Notes under the pieces: generated by a model
Seen by the model: the letters and a program-made list of their open reading frames with translations, nothing else
What the model was told of the DNA's origin: nothing
Database searches by the model: none
In this document: positions 27,814 to 36,200 of the stretch, piece by piece
Layout of the letters: each line of letters starts with the position of its first letter
Numbering within the stretch: the stretch's first letter is position 1
Assembly: GCA_036504215.1 (NCBI GenBank)
Contig: DASXVO010000016.1
Coordinates: 64,001 to 128,000, forward strand
Source of the DNA: Vicinamibacterales bacterium
GTDB lineage: Bacteria > Acidobacteriota > Vicinamibacteria > Vicinamibacterales > Fen-181
Reading direction: 5' to 3'
DNA length: 64,000 nucleotides
Translations under genes and position numbers: made by a program

Positions 27814-28362
27814 TCAGATGAGCCTGGTGTTGAGTTCCGGGTGCTTCAGCACCACGTTCTTCACGACGTCGATCCACGTGTCACGCTGTCCCTCGGGCAG
27901 TTGCTCGAAGGGGTACTTCTTCTCGGCGAGCAGCGTGTCCACGAGCTGGTCGATCGAGCGCATGAAGAACTCGTCGGTGTCCCGCACCCCGTCGGCGGCT
28001 GCCTGCCCGAAGATCGGCACCTTGAACAACAGCGTGTAGCTCTTCATCCAGTAGTCCACGAAGCGTTCGATCGCCTTCTGTCGGCCGCAGGCAAACATCA
28101 GGTACGCGTAATTGTCCAGCACGCTGCGGTCGCACACCACCACTTCGTGGTGCGCTGCGGAACGGATCTCCTCGGCCACCTGAGTGGTCAGGATCCACGT
28201 CTGGGCGTCGAGCGAGGTCTTGCGGTTGATCGGCAGCGGCGACAGCCTCGCCACTTCCTTGACCATGTCCACATTGATGCCCTGGCGCTTCAGCGCGGCA
28301 GCCAAGTCGTAGCAGAGCGTGGTCTTTCCAACACCATGGGTTCCGATGAAGGCGAGTTTCAT
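27814..28362 (-). CDS. P-loop ATPase/kinase (AAA_28, NadR/Ttd14-like)
   Basis: A 182-residue cytoplasmic protein beginning with a Walker A motif, AFIGTHGVGKTTL (residues 4-16), followed by EVVVCDRSVLDNYAY, a Walker B/lid-like segment seen in nucleoside-kinase-like AAA_28 proteins. Its substrate is unknown; relatives include NadR-type ribosylnicotinamide kinases and phosphoinositide-binding eukaryotic proteins. It lies 14 bp downstream of the RluA gene and is probably co-transcribed with it. Confidence 0.82.
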   Translation of the reverse strand: MKLAFIGTHGVGKTTLCYDLAAALKRQGINVDMVKEVARLSPLPINRKTSLDAQTWILTTQVAEEIRSAAHHEVVVCDRSVLDNYAYLMFACGRQKAIERFVDYWMKSYTLLFKVPIFGQAAADGVRDTDEFFMRSIDQLVDTLLAEKKYPFEQLPEGQRDTWIDVVKNVVLKHPELNTRLI

Positions 28363-28376
28363 GAGTGGTCGGGAGC

Positions 28377-29342
28377 CTATCGGCTCGGCTTCGTGGTGTC
28401 AAGCCGACCGCCGAGTTGTCGAAGCAGCGACGCGAAATCCTCGGGATATGGACACTCGATGCGCAGCGAACGACCGGAGACTGGATGCGGCAGGGTCAAC
28501 CGTACGGCGTGCAACATCGCCCGGACGACGCGCGCCCCACCGACTGCGGTCGGCCCGCCATAGCGGCGGTCGCCGAGAATCGGCAGGCCGCACTCGGCCA
28601 GGTGCGCGCGGATCTGGTGCTTGCGGCCAGTCAGCGGTCGCGCCTCGACCACGCAGGCGCGCGGCAGTCGCTGTCGCACCACGAAAGACGTCTCGGCCCG
28701 CTTCCCTCCGGCTGCCACGCGCGTCATCCGTGCCCGCAGGCCACTTCCGCTCAGCGCCAGCAGGCCCTCGACCCGCCAGGGTCGGCCCGGCACGCGGGCG
28801 CCAGGCGTGGTCAGCGCGTGGTACACCTTGTCGACCGCGCGGTCGGCGAATGCCGCCGCGAGTCCTGCATTGGCCGCCGGATCGAGGCTGAAGAGCACCA
28901 CGCCGGACGTATCCCGGTCGAGGCGGTGATGGACGCCGAGGTACGGCACATTCAGCAGGCGCCTGGTGGCGGAGACGAGGTCGTCGAGACGCGTGTCGGC
29001 GGCGGCGTGTGTCTGGAGCCCGGCGGGCTTTGCCACCGACACCAACCATTCGTCGCGGTACAAGACGTGGATCACCGGTGCCAGCGGGCCGGAGCGTGCG
29101 GCGGCCTGGGGCCTGAGACGCTCGACATCGACCTGCACGTCCAGCCGCATGCCGCGGGTCAGTCGCAGCCCGGGCCGTCGGGCGACGCGAGCGTCCACGC
29201 ACACCGCCCCCGCCATGATGAGCCGGCGTACAGCGGACTTCGACAGTGAGTGCCCCACGGCAGCAGGAAGCCAGTGACCGATCAGATCGTCCAGACGTGT
29301 ACCGGCTTCGCCGTCGGTGGCCGTGCAAGTCAGACGCCGCAT
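28377..29342 (-). CDS. RluA-family pseudouridine synthase
   Basis: A 321-residue RNA-modifying enzyme converting uridine to pseudouridine in rRNA or tRNA. It has an N-terminal S4-like RNA-binding part (about residues 14-75: RLDDLIGHWLP, SKSAVRRLIMAGAVCVD) and the catalytic domain with HRLDRDTSGVVLF, where D142 is the catalytic aspartate. ARPLTGRKHQIRAHLAECGLPILGD is the second signature block. The target position cannot be deduced. The ribosome binding site is weak, and 177 bp separate it from the divergent lipoprotein gene; that gap holds nothing else I can recognise. Confidence 0.93.
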   Translation of the reverse strand: MRRLTCTATDGEAGTRLDDLIGHWLPAAVGHSLSKSAVRRLIMAGAVCVDARVARRPGLRLTRGMRLDVQVDVERLRPQAAARSGPLAPVIHVLYRDEWLVSVAKPAGLQTHAAADTRLDDLVSATRRLLNVPYLGVHHRLDRDTSGVVLFSLDPAANAGLAAAFADRAVDKVYHALTTPGARVPGRPWRVEGLLALSGSGLRARMTRVAAGGKRAETSFVVRQRLPRACVVEARPLTGRKHQIRAHLAECGLPILGDRRYGGPTAVGGARVVRAMLHAVRLTLPHPVSGRSLRIECPYPEDFASLLRQLGGRLDTTKPSR

Positions 29343-29519
29343 GAATGCCCAGATGTCACCGACCGATTATCGCTCAGGGCTTCGACTCGCCACTACGCCA
29401 TTTGTGCATCGAACGACCCAGCCGTGCCGCTCGCCAGCGCAAGACGACAACCGCCCGCTGGACTTCGATCGAGGTCCCGGCTAGGATGACTCATCCTCTG
29501 TTGAAAGGCTCGAATCCCC

Positions 29520-30707
29520 ATGCCCAGTCTGGCGTTTCGTCTGTTGCTGGTTCTGCTGGTCACGTCCTCGTCCATCGCGTCCGCCGCATGCCGCCAGCAG
29601 CCCCAGGCGGCCACGGCGTCGACCGCCGTGCCCGCCCAGTCCGAGCCGGCACACGACCGCGGCCTGACCGACACGGCGCGGCTGCTGGCTGGACTCGCGC
29701 CCGACGCCGCTGGCCGACTGGCCCCGGTCGCCGCGCGGCCTGAGTGGCAGGCCTGGCAGAGCGAGTTCGACGCTGAATGGACAAAGGCGACGCGCGAGCG
29801 ATTCGTCCAGATGACCGAGTGGCGCAACCGCGAACTGAACGCCGCGCAGACCCGCGCGTGCGCCACGTTGATGTACCCATTCAGCGGCCCGGACATCCTG
29901 AACGCCTGGCTCCTCTTCCCCGACTGCCAGCGCTACGTGCTGTTCGGCCTCGAGCAGCCGGGCTCGCTGCCGCCCCTCGACCGCCTGACCGCCGAGCGCT
30001 CGGCCACACTGCTCGACGAAACACGCCACGCGATGAACGACCTGCTTGCGAGGAACTATTTCATCACCCGCCACATGCTGAAGGATACGGCCGCCCCCGA
30101 ACTGCACGGCACGCTTCCGCTCATGGCCATCTTCCTGGTACGGCTCGATGCCCGCATCGTCAGCGTGCGCGACGTCGAAATCGCGGAGGATGGTCAGCTT
30201 CGAGACCGCTCGGCAGCCGTTCGCGAACACAAGGCCGCACCGGCCGTCGAGGTGGCATTCGTTCGCCCGGGACATCAGCCCCAGTCGCTGGTCTACTTCC
30301 GCGCGCAGGCCGAAGACCGCGCGATCTCACAGCGCCCCGGGGTCGTCCCCTTCCTGCGGAATCAGGCTCCGTTCGCAACGTTTCTGAAGTCGGCGTCCTA
30401 TCTCCTCCACGGGACCCAGTTCACGTCCGTGCGCCAGTTGCTCCTGACGCACTCGACGCTGATCCTCGAGGACGACTCGGGCATCCCGCTCCGGTTCCTC
30501 AAGCCGGCCGACTGGCAAGTCACGCTGTACGGGCGCTACCAGAAGCCCGTCAAGGACTTCAACTACGGCTACCAGTCCGATCTGGCAAGGGCGTACGCCG
30601 TGGAGCGCGGCGTGAAACCGCTCACCTTCTCGTTCGGCTATCACTGGGAAGCCGGCAGCGCGGCCGTGCTCCTCGCGGTGCGCCGGACTCCACCGGCGAG
30701 TCACTGA
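29520..30707 (+). CDS. Exported protein of unknown function, possible lipoprotein
   Basis: A 395-residue protein with a clear signal peptide (AFRLLLVLLVTSSSIASAAC). C24 could be lipidated, although the preceding SAA is a weak lipobox. The mature part has an Ala/Pro-rich linker and then a compact domain with TRACATLMYPFSGPDILNAW and FPDCQRYVLFGLEQPGSLPP. I do not recognise a characterised family. It is followed by the tandem repeat and the toxin gene, so a shared transcript is possible but not shown. Confidence 0.75.
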   Translation: MPSLAFRLLLVLLVTSSSIASAACRQQPQAATASTAVPAQSEPAHDRGLTDTARLLAGLAPDAAGRLAPVAARPEWQAWQSEFDAEWTKATRERFVQMTEWRNRELNAAQTRACATLMYPFSGPDILNAWLLFPDCQRYVLFGLEQPGSLPPLDRLTAERSATLLDETRHAMNDLLARNYFITRHMLKDTAAPELHGTLPLMAIFLVRLDARIVSVRDVEIAEDGQLRDRSAAVREHKAAPAVEVAFVRPGHQPQSLVYFRAQAEDRAISQRPGVVPFLRNQAPFATFLKSASYLLHGTQFTSVRQLLLTHSTLILEDDSGIPLRFLKPADWQVTLYGRYQKPVKDFNYGYQSDLARAYAVERGVKPLTFSFGYHWEAGSAAVLLAVRRTPPASH

Positions 30708-30748
30708 GGCCGGTCCAGTGGGGGCAGGTATTTGTGCCTGCCTGGGAC

Positions 30749-30767
30749 CACGGGCGGGACGCCCGTG
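30749..30767. repeat. GRDARAT-type hairpin element
   Basis: CACGGGCG-GGA-CGCCCGTG forms a perfect 8-bp stem with a 3-base loop. When translated, the surrounding sequence gives the HGRDARAT phrase. I recall this from dispersed intergenic repeats in Acidobacteria, Planctomycetes and Verrucomicrobia. The right arm is the apparent source of the adjoining tandem repeat. Confidence 0.7.
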
Positions 30768-30956
30768 CCACTCTGCCTGTGCCACTCTGCCTGTGGCACT
30801 CTGCCTGTGGCACTCTGCCTGTGCCACTCTGCCTGTGGCACTCTGCCTGTGGCACTCTGCCTGTGGCACTCTGCCTGTGGCACTCTGCCTGTGGCACTCC
30901 GCCCGTGGCACTCCGCCCGTGGCACTCCGCCCGTGGCACTTCGCCCGTGCCACTCG
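30761..30956 (+). repeat. 14-bp tandem repeat, 14 copies
   Basis: Fourteen head-to-tail 14-bp units (196 bp) with consensus GCCTGTGGCACTCT. The central copies are nearly identical. The first unit equals the right arm of the hairpin (GCCCGTGCCACTCT), and the last five drift to GCCCGTGGCACTCC and similar. The unit length is not a multiple of three and carries no stop, so all frames stay open across it; the apparent proteins there are artefacts. It ends 45 bp before the toxin start codon. Confidence 0.95.
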
Positions 30957-30986
30957 GTCCGTGTCGACGATCGGCGGGCCACAAGG

Positions 30987-30992
30987 TAGAAT
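30987..30992 (+). promoter_or_regulatory. Putative -10 box of the toxin/immunity operon
   Basis: TAGAAT within GTAGAATGG, 9 nt before the toxin ATG. No ribosome binding site of good spacing is visible, so transcription may begin at or just before the start codon. The tandem repeat lies directly upstream, where a -35 or activator site would be. Confidence 0.35.
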
Positions 30993-31001
30993 GGCGACCG
31001 G

Positions 31002-31451
31002 ATGCGACAAGCCTTTGCCCTGCTCGTCTGCTGGCTCTGTGCCTTGACCTGGCTCGGCGCCGCTCGCGATCTGAGCCGCGACGAATCAATGGGCGGCCAC
31101 ACGCTCGCCCGGCACGTCGGGCGAACCGACACCCAACTGCAGGACCGTCTCCAGCGCGAACGTCAGATTTCGGCGGCGTCCACGTACGAAGACCGGGCCA
31201 CCGCAGAGCGGGTCGTGTCCGACGCACTGGCGCAGTCGAAGGGCCGCCTGGATTCCTGGCTGGCACGCAGCGGCAATCGCCCGAACCTCGCCCTCCACTA
31301 CCGCGGTCCGCGCGATCGCCCCATCGGTCGCTCGCTCGAACGCGGAACACGCGCGCCGCAGCCGTGTCACGACGCAGTCGTCGTGCTCCGCTGGGACGAA
31401 CGTCGTCGCGACTACTACGTGCTCACCTCGTACCCGGAGGCACGCCGATGA
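31002..31451 (+). CDS. Exported RNase A-like toxin (CdiA-CT RNase A-type domain)
   Basis: A 149-residue protein: signal peptide (AFALLVCWLCALTWLGA) followed by a single toxin domain. The domain has GGHTLARHVGRTDTQL, ISAASTYEDRATAERVV, a central GR motif and the C-terminal YYVLTSYP, matching the bacterial RNase A-like domain of CdiA toxins described from Yersinia kristensenii. H38, R49, T142 and Y144 reproduce the spacing of that toxin's active-site set (His-11-Arg, Thr-x-Tyr, as I recall it). It should be an RNA-cleaving toxin exported by Sec. It is not attached to a CdiA filament, YD-repeat or other delivery module. The immunity gene overlaps its stop by ATGA. Enzyme activity and delivery route are inferred. 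Confidence 0.85.
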   Translation: MRQAFALLVCWLCALTWLGAARDLSRDESMGGHTLARHVGRTDTQLQDRLQRERQISAASTYEDRATAERVVSDALAQSKGRLDSWLARSGNRPNLALHYRGPRDRPIGRSLERGTRAPQPCHDAVVVLRWDERRRDYYVLTSYPEARR

Positions 31452-31780
31452 CATCCCGCCCGACACAGAGCGGCCCCGCGCCCGAGCTCCGCGCTGCGGC
31501 CTACCCGACGCTCGAGTCGTTCTTCAGCGGATATCTCCACGAGGACTTCGTGTCGGAGCACGGGACGCCGGAGGGCGCGCTGCGGATGTGGCGCATGGAC
31601 GCGAATGCCAAGGAGAAATCGCGCCTGGGTGCGGAGGCCGCGGCGTTTCTCTCGGTCGCCAGTCAACTGCCGTTCGAGACCGTCGCCGGCTTCGTCCGCC
31701 GCGAACTCGGCAGCGCCTGGCGTCCCTCCAGCCTGAAGCGCCTCGAAGATTTGTTCACACCCTCACCGCGCCGGACCTGA
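31448..31780 (+). CDS. Immunity protein, CdiI family, for the RNase toxin
   Basis: A 110-residue cytoplasmic protein with no signal peptide. AAYPTLESFFSGYLHEDF (residues 17-34) and the following acidic segment EHGTPEGALRMW are the signature of the CDI immunity family that partners RNase A-like and related toxins; the rest is helical. Its ATG overlaps the toxin stop (ATGA), the typical toxin-then-immunity order. It would protect the producer and its siblings by blocking the nuclease. Its stop is followed directly by the ATG of the next gene at 31781. Confidence 0.85.
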   Translation: MTSRPTQSGPAPELRAAAYPTLESFFSGYLHEDFVSEHGTPEGALRMWRMDANAKEKSRLGAEAAAFLSVASQLPFETVAGFVRRELGSAWRPSSLKRLEDLFTPSPRRT

Positions 31781-33142
31781 ATGAACAGCCTCCGGCTCCG
31801 CGCGCTCATCGTCGGTCTCGCTGCTGCCTGCGCGATCGGCGTCCCCGCCCTCAGGGGACAGCCGGCGGCCGGTCAACTGGCGTCCGGCCTCGCAAAGGAG
31901 GATTCGCTCGGCCGCCTGGCCGACGAAGTGGCTCGCGAGGTCGAGCAGCTGCGTGGCTGGACGTTCAAACGGCGGGTCGACAAGATGCACACGTCGCTCC
32001 CCGAGGCGAGATCCGACCTGGAGCGATCGATCCGAAGGGAGTTGCCGCCCGATCGTCTCGCGATGAAGCAGGCTTTTCTCCGTACCGCAGGACTCATTCC
32101 CTCCGACTGCGACCTGGTCGCCGCGCAACTCGATGTTCTCGAACAGCAGGTGGCCGGCTACTACGACACCGACAGCCACGTGCTCCATCTGGTCGATCGC
32201 CCCGGCACGACGCCCGCGTTCGTCGACCGCATGATTCTCTCGCACGAGCTCACCCACGCACTCGACGACCAATACCTGGACATCACGAGCCTGACGCACC
32301 GCGTCCCGCAGACCGAGGATTCGGCTTTTGTCGTCACCGCGCTCGTCGAAGGCTCCGCGACGGCGCTCATGCTCCAGGACATGACGGTGGCACAGAAATC
32401 CGGGCGGCTGGATCTCGCCGACCTGGGACCGTACCTGCAGCAGGAGCTGGCGCGGGCCAGGAAGCTCGAGCAACTCCCGCGCTACTTCTCGGCGATGTTC
32501 GGCTCGTACATCGTCGGCGCCGCGTTTCTGGCCAAGGGAGACCTCAGCACCGTGTTCAGCATGCCCGACGACCGGCCGATTGGGGAGAACCTCCTGGCTG
32601 CGGCGAAGGCGCCGCCGCGGTCCGGTGAACAGGTACTCCACCCCGAGAAGTACTGGAACGCCCAGCGGCCCGATGAACCGATCCTCATCGATGACCGGGC
32701 GATCGAACGGTGGCTGGCGCACGACGGCCGATGGATTGTCCACCGCGACACGCTCGGTGAGATGCTGACGGCCGTGTTCACCGAGCCGCACGAGGCTCCG
32801 AAGGACATGGCCAAGTTCCAGTCGGCGGCCGCCTGGACCAATCCCGGCGCAATCGGGTGGGGCGGCGATCGCTTCTACCTCCTCGCATCCGGGGCAACGC
32901 AGGAAGAGGCCGCCCACCGTCTCGCGGATCTTCAAGGGGTGTGGATCACCGTGTGGGACTCGGCCAAAGAGCGCGAAGAGTTCCTCCGCGCGATCGAGAA
33001 GGGCACGCCGCCGCCCCGCTCCCAGACGGCGGCGGTGGGCCGCACGATGGCGGTCGTGTTCATCGGGTTCGAGGACGGGGAACGCCAGGTCCTCCTCTCG
33101 CGCCTGAGGGAACTGCCCCTGCCCGTGATCGGGAGTCGTTGA
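31781..33142 (+). CDS. Exported HExxH metallopeptidase-like protein
   Basis: A 453-residue protein with a signal peptide (LIVGLAAACAIGVPALRG). It carries a zinc-peptidase motif H155-E-L-T-H159 in ILSHELTHALDDQYL and a downstream glutamate E190 in ALVEGSAT, the gluzincin-type third ligand position. The C-terminal half is predicted mixed alpha/beta without a family I recognise. It starts at the base after the immunity stop, so it is probably in the toxin operon; whether it plays a part in toxin release is unknown. Confidence 0.75.
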   Translation: MNSLRLRALIVGLAAACAIGVPALRGQPAAGQLASGLAKEDSLGRLADEVAREVEQLRGWTFKRRVDKMHTSLPEARSDLERSIRRELPPDRLAMKQAFLRTAGLIPSDCDLVAAQLDVLEQQVAGYYDTDSHVLHLVDRPGTTPAFVDRMILSHELTHALDDQYLDITSLTHRVPQTEDSAFVVTALVEGSATALMLQDMTVAQKSGRLDLADLGPYLQQELARARKLEQLPRYFSAMFGSYIVGAAFLAKGDLSTVFSMPDDRPIGENLLAAAKAPPRSGEQVLHPEKYWNAQRPDEPILIDDRAIERWLAHDGRWIVHRDTLGEMLTAVFTEPHEAPKDMAKFQSAAAWTNPGAIGWGGDRFYLLASGATQEEAAHRLADLQGVWITVWDSAKEREEFLRAIEKGTPPPRSQTAAVGRTMAVVFIGFEDGERQVLLSRLRELPLPVIGSR

Positions 33143-33214
33143 CAGCGCCGTCGTCCTGGGATATCTCTGCCATCGAATCTATCCCGCTCCCTGGCAGGAT
33201 CGGACAATCTCAAC

Positions 33215-36200
33215 ATGCGCACTTACCTTCTCTTCGCCAGCATCGTCGTGTTGACCGTTACGATGGCCGGTGAGACTTCGCTCGGACAGCGAGCGCCCGC
33301 CGCGCCCCGGCTCGAGTCGTTGGCCGGCGTCTTCAGCGGCAGTGCGGCCGCCGTGCGCGACACCAACGGGGACAATCTCCCCGATGCCGTCGTCGCGCGC
33401 ATCATCGTGCCGGCGAGCCCGACGGCCGATGACATCGAGGCGGCGACCAACATCGCCGGTCGCCTCGGGTACGAGACGACGGCACTGTCGATGCCCCTGG
33501 TGCTGCGCGACAACGAGGTCCGCGCGCCGGCAGACATCGGCCTGCCCATCCTCGTCGGCAGAACCAACGCCTTCGTCAAGCAACTGATCGATCGGGGCGC
33601 GCTCGACGTCCGGTCCGTGCAGGCCGGACAGGGCCTCCTGACGCTCGTCCGCTCGCCGCTCGGAGGCCCCGACGGTGTCGTCGTGGTCGGCGGAGACGAT
33701 GCGGGAACGCTGGCCGCCGGGGTGGAACTCGCAGCCCGGGTGCCGCGGTTGTGGAACATGACCGGCATCACGCTGGGCGGGATCGAGCAGCAGGTGACCC
33801 GCTGCCTGGCGGACAAGGGCATGACCGCCTCGGACACCCACGTGACGTCCCTCCTGGTCGATGCCGAACGGCGCGGCATCGCCGTCGTCGGCGTTCGGAC
33901 GCACCTCGCCAGACAGGACGCCACTCGCGCGGCGGCGGCGCTCGAACAAGTCGACGCCGCCCATCGCCATGGCCTCGAGGAACGGACGCTGAACTTCGCC
34001 GAGGCCGCGGCAACGCGCGTGGAGATGCTCACCGACGGGGGACCGCAGACCACGGCCGTGGTCCACAGGGGCGGCATGAACGGCCGAACCCTCACGCCGC
34101 CCGTCGATCCAGACGAGTTCGCGCCGGAGCCGAATGCGAGCGGTGTGATCGAGCCGCGACTCGCCCCGGCCAAACCGTTCGATCTCACCAACGCGTATTC
34201 CATCGAAGGCTGGTTCGGCGACGCCTACCAGGACCTGATCCCGGACCGTACCGAGACGGCCGTCGTGGTCGGGAGCGCGGACGATTCACTTGGCGCAGCG
34301 CACATTGCGGCCCGTCTCGGACTCGAGACGACCGGCATCAGCCTGCCGATCACCAAGCGCGACGACAAGGTCAAGGAGCCCGGCAACGAGGCCAGCCCCA
34401 TCCTCGTCGGCCGCACGAACGCGCTCGTCCTCCAATTGATCAAGATCGGCAAGACACGTCTGGACGACCTTCACCCTGGCGAAGGTGCCGTGCAGATCGT
34501 CCCGCGCGCGTTCGGCAACGCCACCGCGACCGTCGTGGCCGGGGCGGATCCGGCTGGCACGATGGCGGCGAGCCTCTATCTGGCACGCCGCGCACCGTAC
34601 GTCTGGGATGTCGCCCGCGGCGCCGCGTCGATGGAAGACGTTTCCACAGAAGTGACGCGTTTCCTCGCAGCCAAGAGCAGCGCCGGCCAAGCCGGGCAAG
34701 CCGTCCAGGAACTCAAGAGCGTGCTGGACGATCTCAAGGACAAGACGATCGAGTCGTTCGACGCCAAGTTGTTCATCGAGCACGGCGACAAGGCGCTCGA
34801 CGCGCACGTGGGCTCGCAGATCCGAGCGGCAGTCGGACAGGCCGCGACCGTCACCGTCTCCAGCCAGGGAATCACGGATCCCGCCACGGTGTTCGAAGAC
34901 AAGATAGACGTGCCGTGGGAGGTCGACGAGTTCTGGGCGAAGCTCCGGTCGGACGTCATCCCGAAGGTCAAACCGGGATCGGCGGTCGAAGTCGAGGCGC
35001 GCCTCAGTGAGCCAGACGAGGTCAGGACGGGCCTCGTCGAGCAGGCACGCGCGGAGTTGACGAAGGCGGGCGCTGCGACCGTTCGGGTGCGAGTGCTCTG
35101 CGCCTACAAGCAGGGCTACTCGTGGCTGACCGACGAGGTCATCCCCGCGCTCCGCGGCAAGAACGCTCGCGCCGTCCGGATCCGCGTGGCCACGCACAAG
35201 CCGGATCTGTCGAAGAAGTTCAAGTTCTACTCCGTTCCGACTCGGTGGCTGCACGAACTCTATCCGGTTGACGAGATCTTCCAGCGCGACCTGGGCATTC
35301 CGACGAGCGCCTTCAAGATGGAGCTGACCGACGATGCGAAGGACATCTACGCGCTCGACGCGCTCGATGCCGCAGGCCGCGTCGTGTATCACGGCACGTT
35401 CAGCCCGAAGTTCACCGAGCGCGAGTATCTCGACAAGTTCCCCGGCTGGTCGCGGGTCGAGGTGACGACCGGCTGGCTGAGCGCGCGGGTCAACGGCGAG
35501 ACGGTCGCCGACCTGCGGATCCAAACGGATCCCGAACGCTTTTGGGACTACTACCAGAGCAAGGTGCTTCCGCGGATCTACGACAACGTGATGAAAGTGA
35601 CCGGCGGGAAGCCGACGGCCGACAAGCAGCCATTCCATCGCGACCTCGACATCGAGGTGTGGATGAGCGAGCCCGACCAGCGAATTGGCATCGACGAGGA
35701 ACTGGTGTCGTCGCTCGAGGCCCTGCACGAGGACCTGTACTTCGTCACGCTCGACTTCTTCTCGGCCATGGGGCGCACGCTGACGAAGAACCGGCTGAAC
35801 GCGCCCGGCAAGGTCTTTCCCATCATCCATCCGAGCCGCCCCGGGAAACCCGGACAGGCACGCATCCTCTACGCCGGCAATGCGTCCACCAAGGCGCGCC
35901 TCGACGTCACCTACAAGGAGAAGGGCAGCGACAAGCCGACGCAGGTGTCGCGCGATCTGCCGCGCATCGACACCACCGCGCCCAGCGTCGTGCGGGCCGT
36001 CGTTCGCGACGATCGCGTGAGCGAGATCGAACTGCAGGTCGACGCGAAGGATGACAAGGAGGCGACGCGGGCCGTGGACGCGGTGGACGGCCTAGTGGCG
36101 CTGCAGGCCGCTGGGCTCTTCAGAACGGCCCTCGTCTTCGACCATGTCGATCGCGTCGCGCTGACCGTCGGCCTCAAGGACGCGCGGACGAGGCGCGTCG

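Noticed and set aside
29370-29400. tRNA-like T-arm text (GCTTCGACTC)
   Set aside because: Only about three base pairs can form around the loop, and no acceptor or anticodon arm is present.
30761-30956. CRISPR-like array
   Set aside because: Units are contiguous 14-mers without spacers and no cas genes are present.
29777-31447. Open frame running through the tandem repeat into the immunity gene
   Set aside because: The 14-bp repeat keeps every frame open. The immunity protein starts at its own ATG overlapping the toxin stop.
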